The position numbers and the translations under genes are program-made. Shown piece after piece: positions 7,926 through 17,553 of a stretch of 64,000 bases of DNA (the first letter of the stretch is position 1; each line of letters opens with the position of its first letter). The notes under the pieces are model-generated. The model was not told where the DNA came from. It made no database searches and worked only from the letters and a program-made list of their open reading frames with translations. This DNA comes from Pseudoalteromonas sp. NBT06-2 (GTDB taxonomy: Bacteria; Pseudomonadota; Gammaproteobacteria; Enterobacterales; Alteromonadaceae), in the NCBI RefSeq assembly GCF_002276045.1, contig NZ_NQMR01000005.1, forward strand, positions 1 through 64,000, in the 5' to 3' direction.

Positions 7926-9287
7926 ATGAAAAGGCTAGTAAAATTTATTAAAAAGCTTTATGAATCATTGCTGTTTTTTAGCTTTTTTTCAAAAAAAGCA
8001 CATTATAACAAGCAAACTCCTTATATTATTAATAATCAAAAAGTGACTGTAATCGAAGAGCCAAAATTAAATGTCTCTTTATTAGGTATTGAGCAAAGTG
8101 GTATTCATTTAATTGATTCAAAAGCTAAAACAGCATTTGTTATTATTGAAGTATCTCAAATAGAAATTACATATGCGTTTTTTACAATACTTAAAACAGA
8201 ATTATCTGAACAGTTTTCAGAAATAAATAAGGTTTCTATTAAAAAAATTAATGCAGTTTGTTTTACATTAACTTTTAATAAAGGCCCTTTTGATAGAGGT
8301 GATTTATTTATACACAGATTGCATGAAGTAATTTTGCAGAGTATTGCATTAGCAGATCAAAATAAAATACAGCAAAATTTGGTAAAAAGCATAAAAATGG
8401 GAATGTGTGATTACAGTGCAGGCGCCAATCAAATGATGGTTTATCAACTGGCACAGACGGCATTAATGATCAGTAAAACAAGTGAGTGGCTATCGTATTA
8501 TTGTTGCTCATATCACCATACACAAACCCAACTGCTTGCTTTAACATCTAATGATATTTCAGCATATATAGAAAAAAAACGTTATATATTATTATTTCAG
8601 CCTGTTTTTTCGATGTTTAATGGTGATATTTTACAGCATGAAGCGTTAATAAGAATTCGACACGAAACCTTAGGTTTGCTTAATGCATCTCAACTACTAT
8701 CAAATATAAAGTCTAAGAAGCAAAAGTTGTTACTTGATAAAGCAATCGTAACACAAGTTATTAATGTGATTAAATCAGAGGGAAGCTATCAACAAGTAAG
8801 CATTAATTTATACCAAACTAGCTGGCTTGATATTGGCTTTTTTCAATGGTTGATAGATGTATTAATAATGTCGAAAAGTAATAAAAATATAGTGTTAGAA
8901 ATTGCAGAGGTAGATTTAATAAATAAAGAAACACAGTTACAGCATATTTTTAATTTATTGAATAAAAATAATATTTCTCTAGTTTTAGATAAAGTTGAAG
9001 GAGCAATAATTGATAAATTAGTAAAATATGATGTATTTGTGAAATATAATATTAAGTCTCTTAAACTAAGTTATAACTTAATTCACAATATTCATTTTAA
9101 TATTAAAAAACAGGAAAAAGTAAAAGAAATAACACATTTTGCAAAAAGTCATTTTTTACCTGTTTTTGCTGTTGGTGTTGAGCAAAAATTAGAGTTGGAT
9201 GTATTGAAAAATCTTGGTGTTGTAGGAGCTCAGGGGTATTATTTTAGTGAAGCATTACAAGAGTTAAGTGCATTTTCTAAGGTTTAA
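7926..9287 (+). CDS. mshH: MshH/CsrD-like degenerate GGDEF-EAL protein, short form
   Basis: First gene of the MSHA locus, where mshH (csrD) normally sits; CsrD guides RNase E decay of the Csr small RNAs. The 453-residue protein has a degenerate GGDEF half (residues about 85-185) and an EAL half (about 210-450). The EAL motif itself (HEALIRI) and the glutamate in LEIAEVD remain. The metal-binding DD pair has become LDKVEG and the catalytic lysine motif has become KLSYN, so it is probably inactive against c-di-GMP, like CsrD. It is about 190 residues shorter than E. coli CsrD and lacks the membrane-spanning sensor part. The assignment rests on position and domain order; divergence is high. Confidence 0.65.
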   Translation: MKRLVKFIKKLYESLLFFSFFSKKAHYNKQTPYIINNQKVTVIEEPKLNVSLLGIEQSGIHLIDSKAKTAFVIIEVSQIEITYAFFTILKTELSEQFSEINKVSIKKINAVCFTLTFNKGPFDRGDLFIHRLHEVILQSIALADQNKIQQNLVKSIKMGMCDYSAGANQMMVYQLAQTALMISKTSEWLSYYCCSYHHTQTQLLALTSNDISAYIEKKRYILLFQPVFSMFNGDILQHEALIRIRHETLGLLNASQLLSNIKSKKQKLLLDKAIVTQVINVIKSEGSYQQVSINLYQTSWLDIGFFQWLIDVLIMSKSNKNIVLEIAEVDLINKETQLQHIFNLLNKNNISLVLDKVEGAIIDKLVKYDVFVKYNIKSLKLSYNLIHNIHFNIKKQEKVKEITHFAKSHFLPVFAVGVEQKLELDVLKNLGVVGAQGYYFSEALQELSAFSKV

Positions 9288-9471
9288 GGTAAGTTTTATT
9301 TGGTAAATATCCTCTTCATAAATGTGTTCTATCATAGTTTCTGTTAATATGAACTTAATTTTGAAAATTCTTTATCTTTAAACTACTTGCTATCTTTTAG
9401 TAATAACTGATAGTTTACTCTATTGGTTAACTTAACAGAGTCATGTTATTTGAGTGATAATAAAAAAATAT

Positions 9472-10416
9472 ATGATAAAAAACCTTATTTCGCGATTACC
9501 TTTTTTTAACCGAGGTAAAAGTGACACTAACTATATTGGTCTTGTGGTACAGCTAGATAAAATAATAGCTGTTAACTTAGAGTTTAAACAAGAACAATGG
9601 CTGATAGTGGCTGAAAAAACAGTTTCATATACAAATGATTCTCAGTTGATTGAATCAATTACGATATGCATTAATGATTTAGATGTTGATTATGCGAAGA
9701 TGGCTATTGTTCTTCCTGTTCATTGGTATCAAATAGTCCAAATGGATAAACCTAATTTATCAGTTGATGAAATTAAACAATCGCTTCCCTGGACTGTAAA
9801 AGATCTTGTTACTATTCCTGCTGAAAGTATTATTGCAGACTTTATAGAAAATCCAATTATGCAGAGCGGCCAAGAGAGAATATCTGTTTTTGCGGCAAAT
9901 AAATCATTATTAATGCCTATCATCAAAGCAGTACATAAAAGTAAAGCTGAACTTGAACTGATAACTTGCGAAGAATTTGTATTAACCAGCTTGCTGGAAG
10001 TCGATACTGCAGCGCATTTAATTGTATATCAGCATGCTGGACAAGAGCCGAGTCTTCAAATAGTACGAGAGGGGTGTTTATTATTTTCTCGTCGTTTAAG
10101 AGGGTTTTCTCGGTTACCAAATATGAGTATGGAAGATTTATCTATGGGTCTGCTAGACTCTTTTAGTTTAGAGATTCAGCGTTCAATTGATTTTTTTGAA
10201 TCTCAGTTAAAACAACCGCCTTTAAAGTCATTACAGTTATATTTACCAAGTGAGCATTTAGAGCAAATAGTTGAACAGTTAAAAGTTCATTTTCCTGTTA
10301 AGGTTATGTCAATACAAAGGCATTTAGCATGTTGTGCTGGGCAAGATGAATCTTTACATTTCGCTATCAGTGCTGCAATGGAAATGATAAGGAGTGAAAA
10401 TGAAGCAACGCATTAA
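9472..10416 (+). CDS. mshI: MSHA biogenesis protein MshI (PilM-like)
   Basis: PilM/GspL-type cytoplasmic actin-fold protein of the MSHA alignment complex. About 314 residues with the MshI start (LISRLPFFNRGKSDTNYIGLVVQ) and the DEIKQSLPWTVKDLVTIPAESIIADF segment typical of the family. The ATG at 9472 is used; a GTG at 9454 in frame is possible, and neither has a clear ribosome site. The gene overlaps the next one by 17 bases, showing translational coupling. Confidence 0.88.
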   Translation: MIKNLISRLPFFNRGKSDTNYIGLVVQLDKIIAVNLEFKQEQWLIVAEKTVSYTNDSQLIESITICINDLDVDYAKMAIVLPVHWYQIVQMDKPNLSVDEIKQSLPWTVKDLVTIPAESIIADFIENPIMQSGQERISVFAANKSLLMPIIKAVHKSKAELELITCEEFVLTSLLEVDTAAHLIVYQHAGQEPSLQIVREGCLLFSRRLRGFSRLPNMSMEDLSMGLLDSFSLEIQRSIDFFESQLKQPPLKSLQLYLPSEHLEQIVEQLKVHFPVKVMSIQRHLACCAGQDESLHFAISAAMEMIRSENEATH

Positions 10417-10999
10417 TCTCTATTTATCTGAATTAAGGCCTGTAAAAGATCCATTAAACTTAAATAATATCGCATTATCTTGGATTATGGTGCTTGTTGC
10501 TTGCCTTGGTTATATGAGCATATTAATTTATGTTAATAAAAGCTTAAATCAAGACTTGATTAAGGTGAAACGTCAGTTGACTCAATACACCGAAAAAGTT
10601 AATGAGTTACAAACAGCGCTTGCGGTCAAGCAAGATAAAAGCTTTTTATCACAGCAACTAAATAGATTAAAAAAAGAGTACCAACATAAAGAACAGATGC
10701 TTGAATATATATCTAATCGTAATGATGGAAATAAAATCAACTATGCGGATGTGATGTCTGATTTAGCACAATTTCACCATTCAGATATTTGGTTAACTGA
10801 GTTTCTATTTGTTAACCACGAAGTTGAGCTCAAGGGGTTAACTCTGTCACCTTCTAAGTTGCCTTATTGGTTTGATGGGCTTAAAAAGTCGGCTTTTTTC
10901 TCGGGAAAATCATTTTCAGTTTTAGAATTTAAAAATATCGATGACCAAGAACAAGTTGAGTTTCGTGTAGCAACCATTAATAAAGGTGATAAATCTTGA
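10400..10999 (+). CDS. MSHA biogenesis protein MshI2 (PilN-like)
   Basis: PilN-type inner-membrane component that links the PilM-like MshI to MshJ. The 199-residue protein begins MKQRINLYLSELRPVKDP, the hallmark PilN N-terminus that docks into PilM. It then has one membrane helix (IALSWIMVLVACLGYMSILIYV), a coiled coil (about 50-115) and a ferredoxin-like C-terminal part. The ATG at 10400 is chosen because AAGGAG (10389-10394) precedes it by 5 bases. It overlaps both neighbours. Confidence 0.87.
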   Translation: MKQRINLYLSELRPVKDPLNLNNIALSWIMVLVACLGYMSILIYVNKSLNQDLIKVKRQLTQYTEKVNELQTALAVKQDKSFLSQQLNRLKKEYQHKEQMLEYISNRNDGNKINYADVMSDLAQFHHSDIWLTEFLFVNHEVELKGLTLSPSKLPYWFDGLKKSAFFSGKSFSVLEFKNIDDQEQVEFRVATINKGDKS

Positions 11000-11673
11000 A
11001 ACAACAATGGGGAATGTATTGCGAAAAAGTATCGCAATTACAAATACGTGAAAAATATATGCTTCTTGGCACAGGTTTATTTTTAATCTTATATTTAATT
11101 GTATGGTTTGTCATTTCGCCTTTACATACTGAAATAGCGAATAGTAAAAAACAGCTAAAACAAACTCATCTGTCGTTGACTCAAGCTAAAACAAAAATTG
11201 ATATGTTTAGTCATACCTTAGCGCAAGATTATACTTTACATTTACGTAATAAACTTGAAACATCGAAATTAGAATTAAAACAGATTGATCAGAATTTATC
11301 TCAATTTAGCCAAGGCTTTATTCCACCATATAAAATGGCGCAAGTTCTTAAAAAATTACTCGCGGTTAATCAATCGTTGCAGTTAAAGTCTTTTGGTTTA
11401 GAAGCTGTTAAATCAATCGTAATAGGGCAAAAAGCAAAAAAAGATAAAGCGCAAAAAAATAAAAATATGGAAGTTGCTTTCTATGAGCATGGTATGTCAC
11501 TTACAATAGTGGGTGATTATTTTAGCTTATTAGATTATGTAAAAAGCCTTGGTAAAATAAAAGAAAAGCTTTTTGTAAGTCAGTTCCAATATAAAGTCAT
11601 GGAGTACCCTAAGGCGGAACTTAAATTAGTGATAGCAACAGTGAGTGCAGATGATAAATTTATTGCGCTGTAA
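10996..11673 (+). CDS. mshJ: MSHA biogenesis protein MshJ (PilO-like)
   Basis: PilO-type bitopic inner-membrane protein of the alignment subcomplex. 225 residues: a short cytoplasmic start, a helix (YMLLGTGLFLILYLIVWFVISPL, about 21-43), a coiled coil (45-95), and a periplasmic domain with FYEHGMSLTIVGDYFSLLDYVKSLG, characteristic of MshJ. The TTG start overlaps the TGA of mshI2 (TTGA) and follows AAAGGTG, so it is preferred over the ATG at 11014. Confidence 0.88.
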   Translation: MKQQWGMYCEKVSQLQIREKYMLLGTGLFLILYLIVWFVISPLHTEIANSKKQLKQTHLSLTQAKTKIDMFSHTLAQDYTLHLRNKLETSKLELKQIDQNLSQFSQGFIPPYKMAQVLKKLLAVNQSLQLKSFGLEAVKSIVIGQKAKKDKAQKNKNMEVAFYEHGMSLTIVGDYFSLLDYVKSLGKIKEKLFVSQFQYKVMEYPKAELKLVIATVSADDKFIAL

Positions 11674-12016
11674 TGTAGTACTATTAATAGTAACGTGCTT
11701 GTTCAGTGCTATTAGTGTTAATGCGGGTAAACTTAATTCTCAGCAATTAATTGATCCAACTCGCCCTAAGTTAACTGATAATACGACAAGTTCAACAAGT
11801 ACTAATTCCGAAGATAATAAAAACTCTGAATTGAAGCTTCAGTCATTAATTTTTAAAAACGGTCGATATAAAGCGATTATTTCTGGAACACTTTATAAAG
11901 CGGGCGAGAAAGTAGGTGAATACCATATTGCCAAAATAACGGCAAAAAAAGTTTACTTATCTCGAGGAATAGAACAACGTATATTAGAGCTTTACTCTTA
12001 TGAAATTAAACGTTAA
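11651..12016 (+). CDS. mshK: MSHA biogenesis protein MshK (PilP-like)
   Basis: Small periplasmic protein that, like PilP, is thought to connect the inner-membrane complex to the secretin. About 121 residues: signal segment (LLRCNVVLLIVTCLFSAISVNAG), a DPTRP motif (LIDPTRPKL), a Ser/Thr-rich linker, then the HQ-domain-like LKLQSLIFKNGRYKAIISGTLYKAGEKVGEYHIAKI. The start is taken as ATG 11651 (a GTG at 11645 is possible). It overlaps mshJ by 23 and mshL by 17 bases. Confidence 0.87.
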   Translation: MINLLRCNVVLLIVTCLFSAISVNAGKLNSQQLIDPTRPKLTDNTTSSTSTNSEDNKNSELKLQSLIFKNGRYKAIISGTLYKAGEKVGEYHIAKITAKKVYLSRGIEQRILELYSYEIKR

Positions 12017-13676
12017 AAAAATATATCAGCTTAGTATTTTATCTTTAGCCATTGGATTTTTTTCTGGTTGCGAAATCACTGAAAATAAAAATAAAATTCA
12101 ACCACATATTAGTGAAGAACTCATTTCAAAAGCCAAGAGTGCTAAAAAAGTAAATGAAGACGTTGTTCCTGATGCGTTAGCTCAAGAGTTATTAAGCTCT
12201 GTTAGTTCAAATTTATTAATACCGAAAGAGCTAGAAATTAAGCGCTTTGAAGTTGCGGCTAATGCCGTTGAGATCAGAGATTTTTTTGTCGGTTTAGTTG
12301 ACGATACCCCTTATAGTGTGGCTATTCATCCTGAGGTAAGCGGAAAAATCAGCTTAAACTTAAAAGATGTTAGTTTAGATGAAGTAATTAAAGTCATTAT
12401 TCGCATGTATGATATTGATGTTTTTCGTGATGGAAAAGTTGTTCAAGTTTTACCAGCTAAAATGAGAACAGAGTCAATTCCTGTCAATTATTTAATGATG
12501 AGTCGTTCAGGTAGTTCAAGTGTCAGTGTTGTTGCTGGTGGTGTAAGCCAGTTTGATCAAGGCGCAGGGAGCTCATCAAGCTCAGGTAATTTAAATAACA
12601 GTGTAAATAATCAAAGCAGATCAGGTAGTAATGGTTCTCTAAGCTCTGGTGGTTCTCAGTTAAATGGTGCTAACATTCAAAGCTCTTCAAATACTGATTT
12701 TTGGAGTGAATTAAAAATAGCGTTAGAATCTTTAGTAGGTAAAGAAAAAGGTCGTTACGTTATTGTTAGCCCACAAGCTAGTTTAGTGACGGTTCATGCT
12801 TTACCTAGTGAAATAGCTGCTATGAAAGATTTTTTAAATAAAAGTCAAGAAAGCTTACAGCGGCAAGTTATATTAGAAGCAAAAGTAATTGAAGTAACGC
12901 TTAAAGATGACTACCAACAAGGCGTTAACTGGACTGAGGTATTAGGACATATAGGCAGTACTGATATTACTTTTGGCAGATCTGTTGTTGGTACTGCAAC
13001 AAACTCTATTGCAGCTGAACTCGGTGGTTCAACAAGTATCTCATTTAAAAATACTGACTTTTCTGGCGTAATCAATTTACTTGAAACTCAGGGAGATGTA
13101 CAAATGTTATCTAACCCTAGAGTCACAGCTATTAATAATCAAAAAGCAGTTATTAAAGTGGGTCAAGATGAATACTTTGTAACTGAAGTTTCAAGTACTA
13201 CAGTTACGGGTAATTCAACAACAACAACGCCTGAAATTGAACTAACCCCATTTTTTACTGGTATTGCTTTAGATGTAACGCCTCAGATTGATGTGAATGG
13301 CTCTGTGATCTTGCATGTTCACCCTTCGGTGACTGAGACCGCAGAACAAAAGAAAGTGATTACACTTAATAATGAAGAATTTATTTTACCCTTAGCGCAA
13401 AGCAATATTAGAGAAGCGGATACAATTATAAGAGCTTCTTCTGGGGAAATAGTTGTTATAGGTGGTTTAATGCAAACAGTGACAACAGATGAAGAGTCAA
13501 AAACCCCTTTTTTAGGTGATTTGCCAATACTGGGAAATCTTTTTAAAAACATTCGTAAACGACAAGATAAAAAAGAGCTGATCATATTAATAAAACCTAC
13601 AGTTGTCATGCCTGACTCTTGGCAAAAACAACAACAGCGTTCAATGCAATTATTAAAAAGTTGGTATGCTAATTAA
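12000..13676 (+). CDS. mshL: MSHA outer-membrane secretin MshL
   Basis: Forms the outer-membrane channel for the pilus. 558 residues: lipoprotein signal with lipobox FFSGC (Cys24), a secretin N-terminal/N0-type domain (about 80-155), a long Ser/Gly/Asn-rich insert (about 178-225), an N1 domain (DFWSELKIALESLVG...), then the secretin domain. The latter includes VLEAKVIEVTL-type segments, LSNPRVTAINNQKAVIKVG and the terminal GEIVVIGGLMQ...TPFLGDLPILGNLFKN. The Ser/Gly-rich insert within the N-domains is typical of MshL. The downstream gene starts on the very next base after the stop. Confidence 0.95.
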   Translation: MKLNVKKIYQLSILSLAIGFFSGCEITENKNKIQPHISEELISKAKSAKKVNEDVVPDALAQELLSSVSSNLLIPKELEIKRFEVAANAVEIRDFFVGLVDDTPYSVAIHPEVSGKISLNLKDVSLDEVIKVIIRMYDIDVFRDGKVVQVLPAKMRTESIPVNYLMMSRSGSSSVSVVAGGVSQFDQGAGSSSSSGNLNNSVNNQSRSGSNGSLSSGGSQLNGANIQSSSNTDFWSELKIALESLVGKEKGRYVIVSPQASLVTVHALPSEIAAMKDFLNKSQESLQRQVILEAKVIEVTLKDDYQQGVNWTEVLGHIGSTDITFGRSVVGTATNSIAAELGGSTSISFKNTDFSGVINLLETQGDVQMLSNPRVTAINNQKAVIKVGQDEYFVTEVSSTTVTGNSTTTTPEIELTPFFTGIALDVTPQIDVNGSVILHVHPSVTETAEQKKVITLNNEEFILPLAQSNIREADTIIRASSGEIVVIGGLMQTVTTDEESKTPFLGDLPILGNLFKNIRKRQDKKELIILIKPTVVMPDSWQKQQQRSMQLLKSWYAN

Positions 13677-14603
13677 ATGTATTTAAGTTTTTTTAACCTT
13701 AAGGAAATGCCATTTTCGTTAACGCCAAATACTGATTTTTTTTGTGCGTTAGAGCCCCATAATGAAGCGATGCAGGTACTTCTTACAGCGCTAAATATGG
13801 GGGAAGGTTTTATAAAAGTTACCGGCGAAGTTGGCACAGGTAAAACCTTGTTATGTCGTAAGCTACTTAATAGCTTACCTAAAAATATGGTGAATATGGT
13901 TTCTGCATATTTACCAAACTCGTATTTAAATCCAGAAGAGTTACGTTGGGCTTTTGCGAGTGAACTAGGGTTAGAATTAGATGAACAATTAGATCAGCAA
14001 GCATTGATCCAAAAAATTCAACATAAACTGTTAGAACTTCATCAAAATGGTCAATCAGTTGTTTTAATCATAGATGAAGCACAATGTCTTAGCTGGGATA
14101 CATTAGAAGCTTTACGCTTATTTACAAACCTAGAAACAGAAAGTAAAAAGTTGCTGCAAGTGGTGTTATTTGGCCAACCTGAGCTTGATGAAAAATTGGC
14201 AAATGAAAGAGTAAGGCAGTTACGGCAAAGGATTAGCTTTTCATATAAATTAAGACCTATGAATGATTCTGAAGTAGTTCATTATATTCAACATAGGCTA
14301 AGCATTGCAGGGAAGTATGAACAAGGCAATGACTGTATCCCTAATCTGTTTTCAACCAATTTAGGGTTACAAATTGCAAAGGCGAGTCGTGGTATCCCTA
14401 GGTTAGTTAATTTATTATGTCATAAAGTTTTATTACAAGCTTTTGGTGAGGGTGCTCAAGCGCTTAATGCAAAACATATTAAAGCGGCGATAAAAGATAC
14501 CGAAGATTGTAAAGAAAGTAACAATAACCTTTTATTAATCACCACTTCAATTCTAGTATCTGCATTTGTTGCGGGTATTTGGCTTTGGAGGCAAGTGTTA
14601 TGA
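13677..14603 (+). CDS. mshM: MSHA AAA+ ATPase MshM (ExeA-like)
   Basis: ExeA/GspA-type AAA ATPase thought to help secretin assembly or peptidoglycan passage. 308 residues: the ExeA-type start MYLSFFNLKEMPFSLTPNTDFFCA, Walker A GEVGTGKT (50-57), Walker B VVLIIDEAQ (about 129-137), sensor segment FGQPELDEKL, and SRGIPRLVNLLCHKVLL. A C-terminal membrane helix (LLLITTSILVSAFVAGIWLW) anchors it. It has no peptidoglycan-binding domain, which agrees with MshM. The next gene, mshN, begins 55 bases later. Confidence 0.93.
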   Translation: MYLSFFNLKEMPFSLTPNTDFFCALEPHNEAMQVLLTALNMGEGFIKVTGEVGTGKTLLCRKLLNSLPKNMVNMVSAYLPNSYLNPEELRWAFASELGLELDEQLDQQALIQKIQHKLLELHQNGQSVVLIIDEAQCLSWDTLEALRLFTNLETESKKLLQVVLFGQPELDEKLANERVRQLRQRISFSYKLRPMNDSEVVHYIQHRLSIAGKYEQGNDCIPNLFSTNLGLQIAKASRGIPRLVNLLCHKVLLQAFGEGAQALNAKHIKAAIKDTEDCKESNNNLLLITTSILVSAFVAGIWLWRQVL

Positions 14604-14658
14604 TGGTAACTAATTATGTGATATCAGCAGTAATATCTGTGGTTAAGAGAGGACTGCT

Positions 14659-15768
14659 ATGAGTGTTATAAATAAAATGCTCAAAGATATTGAGCAAAGA
14701 GAATTGAATACCTCTGTGTATTTAGATCCTACGGTTAAAGTTGAAAGTGTGAGAGATAATCGTCAGTTATTTCAACGCATTGGTTTAATTTTAATTGCGA
14801 TGAGCGTCGCCATTGGCGCATATTGGTTTATACCAAGCAAAAATAATCCTGCTGAGCCAACTTCTATTGCTCAGACTGACAAAATTGAACCATCAAAATT
14901 AAAGCAAATCACAGCTGAAAAACAAAATGCTACTTTAGATAAAAACAATAGATTACAAGAGGTTAAAGAGGAGTCTTTAAAAATGGCTAATGAGCGTATT
15001 AAAATGCTTGAAGTTGATTTAGCTAAAACAGAGAGCACACCCGTTGCACAAATAGAAAAACCTTTAATTTCCTATGAATTAACAAAAAAACAAGAAAAAA
15101 AGAGTGTTAAATTAGCAAAAAAAATAAAAAATACACCTGCTAAAAACACCATACAGAACAAACCTAAAGCGGTCGCTAAAATAAGAAAAATATCAACACG
15201 AGCGCGCGCAGAAAATTGGTTTGTACAAGGTAAAGAGGCTTTTCAATTTGGCTTAATTGAAGATGCAATATCTGCATTAGACAAAGCGTTAATTTTAATG
15301 CCACTGCATATTGAAGCGCGAAGTTTACTGACTGCTGCTTATTATGGGCGTGAGCAAACACAAGAAGCAGAATCTATATTAAGGCATGGTTTAACTTTAA
15401 ATCCTGATGTGATGCGTTGGCGTATTTTGTTAGCTAAAATACTAGTAGAGCAAGGCAGTTATCAATCGGTAGCACCTGTTTTATCAAAGCGCTATGAAGT
15501 AAGTGCAAATGTAGATTTTTGGATTTTAAAAGGCACTGCTTCACAGCAGCTAGGCGAGCATAAAGTTGCTAAACATTGTTTTAGTAAATTAACTCAGTTA
15601 GAACCTAGTGAGGCAAAATGGTGGTTAGCACTGGCGGCTTCAAATGATGCTTTGGGTCATTTGCATAATGCCAAACGATTTTACTTAACGGCAATTGAAT
15701 TAGGTGGTTTATCACCCAATGCACATAATCACGCTAAAAAACGCTTAGAAAAAATTGGATTATTATAA
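14659..15768 (+). CDS. mshN: MSHA biogenesis TPR protein MshN
   Basis: 369 residues: the MshN start MSVINKMLKDIEQRE, a membrane helix (IGLILIAMSVAIGAYWFIP, about 41-59), a long Lys/Glu/Ala-rich linker (60-180), and a C-terminal half of tetratricopeptide repeats (AENWFVQGKEAFQFGLIEDAISALDKAL onward). TPR proteins of this kind hold pilus assembly parts together in the periplasm. The ribosome site is GAGAGGA. The linker is lysine-rich and low in complexity. Confidence 0.9.
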   Translation: MSVINKMLKDIEQRELNTSVYLDPTVKVESVRDNRQLFQRIGLILIAMSVAIGAYWFIPSKNNPAEPTSIAQTDKIEPSKLKQITAEKQNATLDKNNRLQEVKEESLKMANERIKMLEVDLAKTESTPVAQIEKPLISYELTKKQEKKSVKLAKKIKNTPAKNTIQNKPKAVAKIRKISTRARAENWFVQGKEAFQFGLIEDAISALDKALILMPLHIEARSLLTAAYYGREQTQEAESILRHGLTLNPDVMRWRILLAKILVEQGSYQSVAPVLSKRYEVSANVDFWILKGTASQQLGEHKVAKHCFSKLTQLEPSEAKWWLALAASNDALGHLHNAKRFYLTAIELGGLSPNAHNHAKKRLEKIGLL

Positions 15769-15816
15769 TGTTGTTTTTTACGCCTAAAAATTATTTAACA
15801 AATAAGAGCTATTAAG

Positions 15817-17553
15817 ATGATCAGACCTAAACTGAAAATGCGACTTGGTGATCTGTTGGTTCATGAAGGGATCATTGAAGAGCAAGATTTATTCAGTGCA
15901 TTAAAAGTACAAAAAGCTTCTGGCCGTAAACTTGGTGCGACATTAATTGACCAAGGCGTAATTAGCGAACCACAATTATTGCGATTTTTAGCGCAACAAC
16001 TTAATGTGCCATTCTTAGATATTGCCCAAAGGAAAATACCTACAAGTATTGCTAATTTACTACCAGAAGTCTTTGCTCGTCGCTTTAAAGCGTTAGTAAT
16101 TGAAGATCAGGGAGACAATGTATTGCTTGGCATGAGTGACCCAGCCGATTTAAGTAGTTTAGATCAGTTAGCACCTATGTTAGCACCAAAAGAAATTGCT
16201 TTAGCGGTGATTCAAGAAAGTCAAATGATGGCTGCCTTTGATAACTTATATCGTAGAACCCAGGAAATAGAAAATTTTGCTAGCCAGCTGCAAGAAGAAA
16301 ATAAAGATGAAGAAGAGTTTGATTTAAATGCATTAGATGATGATACCTCAGATGCAACTGTTGTTAAGTTACTGCAGTCTATTTTTCAAGATGCAGTGCA
16401 AATGCGTGCATCAGATATACATATAGAGCCTGATGATGGTTTATTACGTATACGCCAAAGGATAGATGGTATATTGCATGAGAGTATTTTAAATCAATTT
16501 GCCATTGCATCAGCATTAGTTTTAAGGCTAAAGCTTATGGCTGGGTTAGATATTTCTGAAAAACGATTACCGCAAGATGGCCGTTTTAACATAAAAGTGA
16601 AAAATCACAGTTTAGATATTCGAGTCTCAACTATGCCAGTGCAACACGGTGAATCAGTCGTAATGCGTTTATTAGACCAATCGGCAGGTTTATTAACGTT
16701 AGATCAAACTGGTATGCCAGAGCGTATGTTAAAACGTGTGCGTGAAATATTAAAACGCCCGCACGGTATGATATTAGTTACAGGTCCTACTGGTTCGGGG
16801 AAAACAACTACCTTATATGGTGCATTAAGTGAATTAAATCAGCCAAATAATAAAATTATTACGGTTGAAGATCCGGTGGAATATCGTATAGGACGTATTA
16901 ACCAAGTACAAGTAAATAGTAAAATAGGGCTAGATTTTGCTCGCGTTTTACGTACTACATTAAGACAAGATCCCGATATCATCATGGTGGGGGAAATGCG
17001 TGACCAAGAAACGGTAGAGATTGGCTTGCGTGGCGCATTAACAGGTCACTTAGTTTTATCTACACTTCATACTAATGACGCAATAACGAGCGCAATGCGT
17101 TTAATTGATATGGGGGCGCCTTCATACTTAGTTGCGAGTTCATTACGTGCTATTTTAGCGCAGCGATTAGTACGTCGTTTATGTGATAACTGTAAAATTG
17201 ATTATCAACCTGATGGCCAAGAAACTTCTTGGATAAAATATTTAAGCAATGGAAAAGAGATTGATCTTAAATTCCATAAAGGACGAGGTTGTACTAACTG
17301 TAACCATACAGGTTTTAAAGGGCGAATTGGTGTATTTGAATTATTAGAAATGAATGAGGCCATGATGGATGCTCTTAGGTTGGCTGATACTCAAGCCTTT
17401 GCCAAAGCATCGCGTGAAAATCCCTCTTTTGAACCACTCTCTACTATGGCGCTTGAATATGCGACTCAAGGTATCACTAGCCTAGATGAAGTATTTAGAG
17501 TGGCTGAAAATATGCCTGAAATTGAAGTTAAAGCAATGGAAACGACACACTAA
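15817..17553 (+). CDS. mshE: MSHA extension ATPase MshE with c-di-GMP-binding domain
   Basis: Hexameric motor that powers MSHA pilus extension. The N-terminal MshEN domain has two 24-residue c-di-GMP motifs, RLGDLLVHEGIIEEQDLFSA (from residue 9) and KLGATLIDQGVISEPQLLRF (from residue 38), each ending in Gln as required. So extension should respond to cyclic-di-GMP. The C-terminal ATPase has Walker A GPTGSGKT (323-330), an Asp box around ITVEDPVEYR, Walker B IIMVGEMRDQET, a His box LVLSTLHTND, and a zinc tetracysteine (CDNCK and CTNCNHTG). Length (578) matches the family. mshG starts on the next base after the stop. Confidence 0.97.
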   Translation: MIRPKLKMRLGDLLVHEGIIEEQDLFSALKVQKASGRKLGATLIDQGVISEPQLLRFLAQQLNVPFLDIAQRKIPTSIANLLPEVFARRFKALVIEDQGDNVLLGMSDPADLSSLDQLAPMLAPKEIALAVIQESQMMAAFDNLYRRTQEIENFASQLQEENKDEEEFDLNALDDDTSDATVVKLLQSIFQDAVQMRASDIHIEPDDGLLRIRQRIDGILHESILNQFAIASALVLRLKLMAGLDISEKRLPQDGRFNIKVKNHSLDIRVSTMPVQHGESVVMRLLDQSAGLLTLDQTGMPERMLKRVREILKRPHGMILVTGPTGSGKTTTLYGALSELNQPNNKIITVEDPVEYRIGRINQVQVNSKIGLDFARVLRTTLRQDPDIIMVGEMRDQETVEIGLRGALTGHLVLSTLHTNDAITSAMRLIDMGAPSYLVASSLRAILAQRLVRRLCDNCKIDYQPDGQETSWIKYLSNGKEIDLKFHKGRGCTNCNHTGFKGRIGVFELLEMNEAMMDALRLADTQAFAKASRENPSFEPLSTMALEYATQGITSLDEVFRVAENMPEIEVKAMETTH

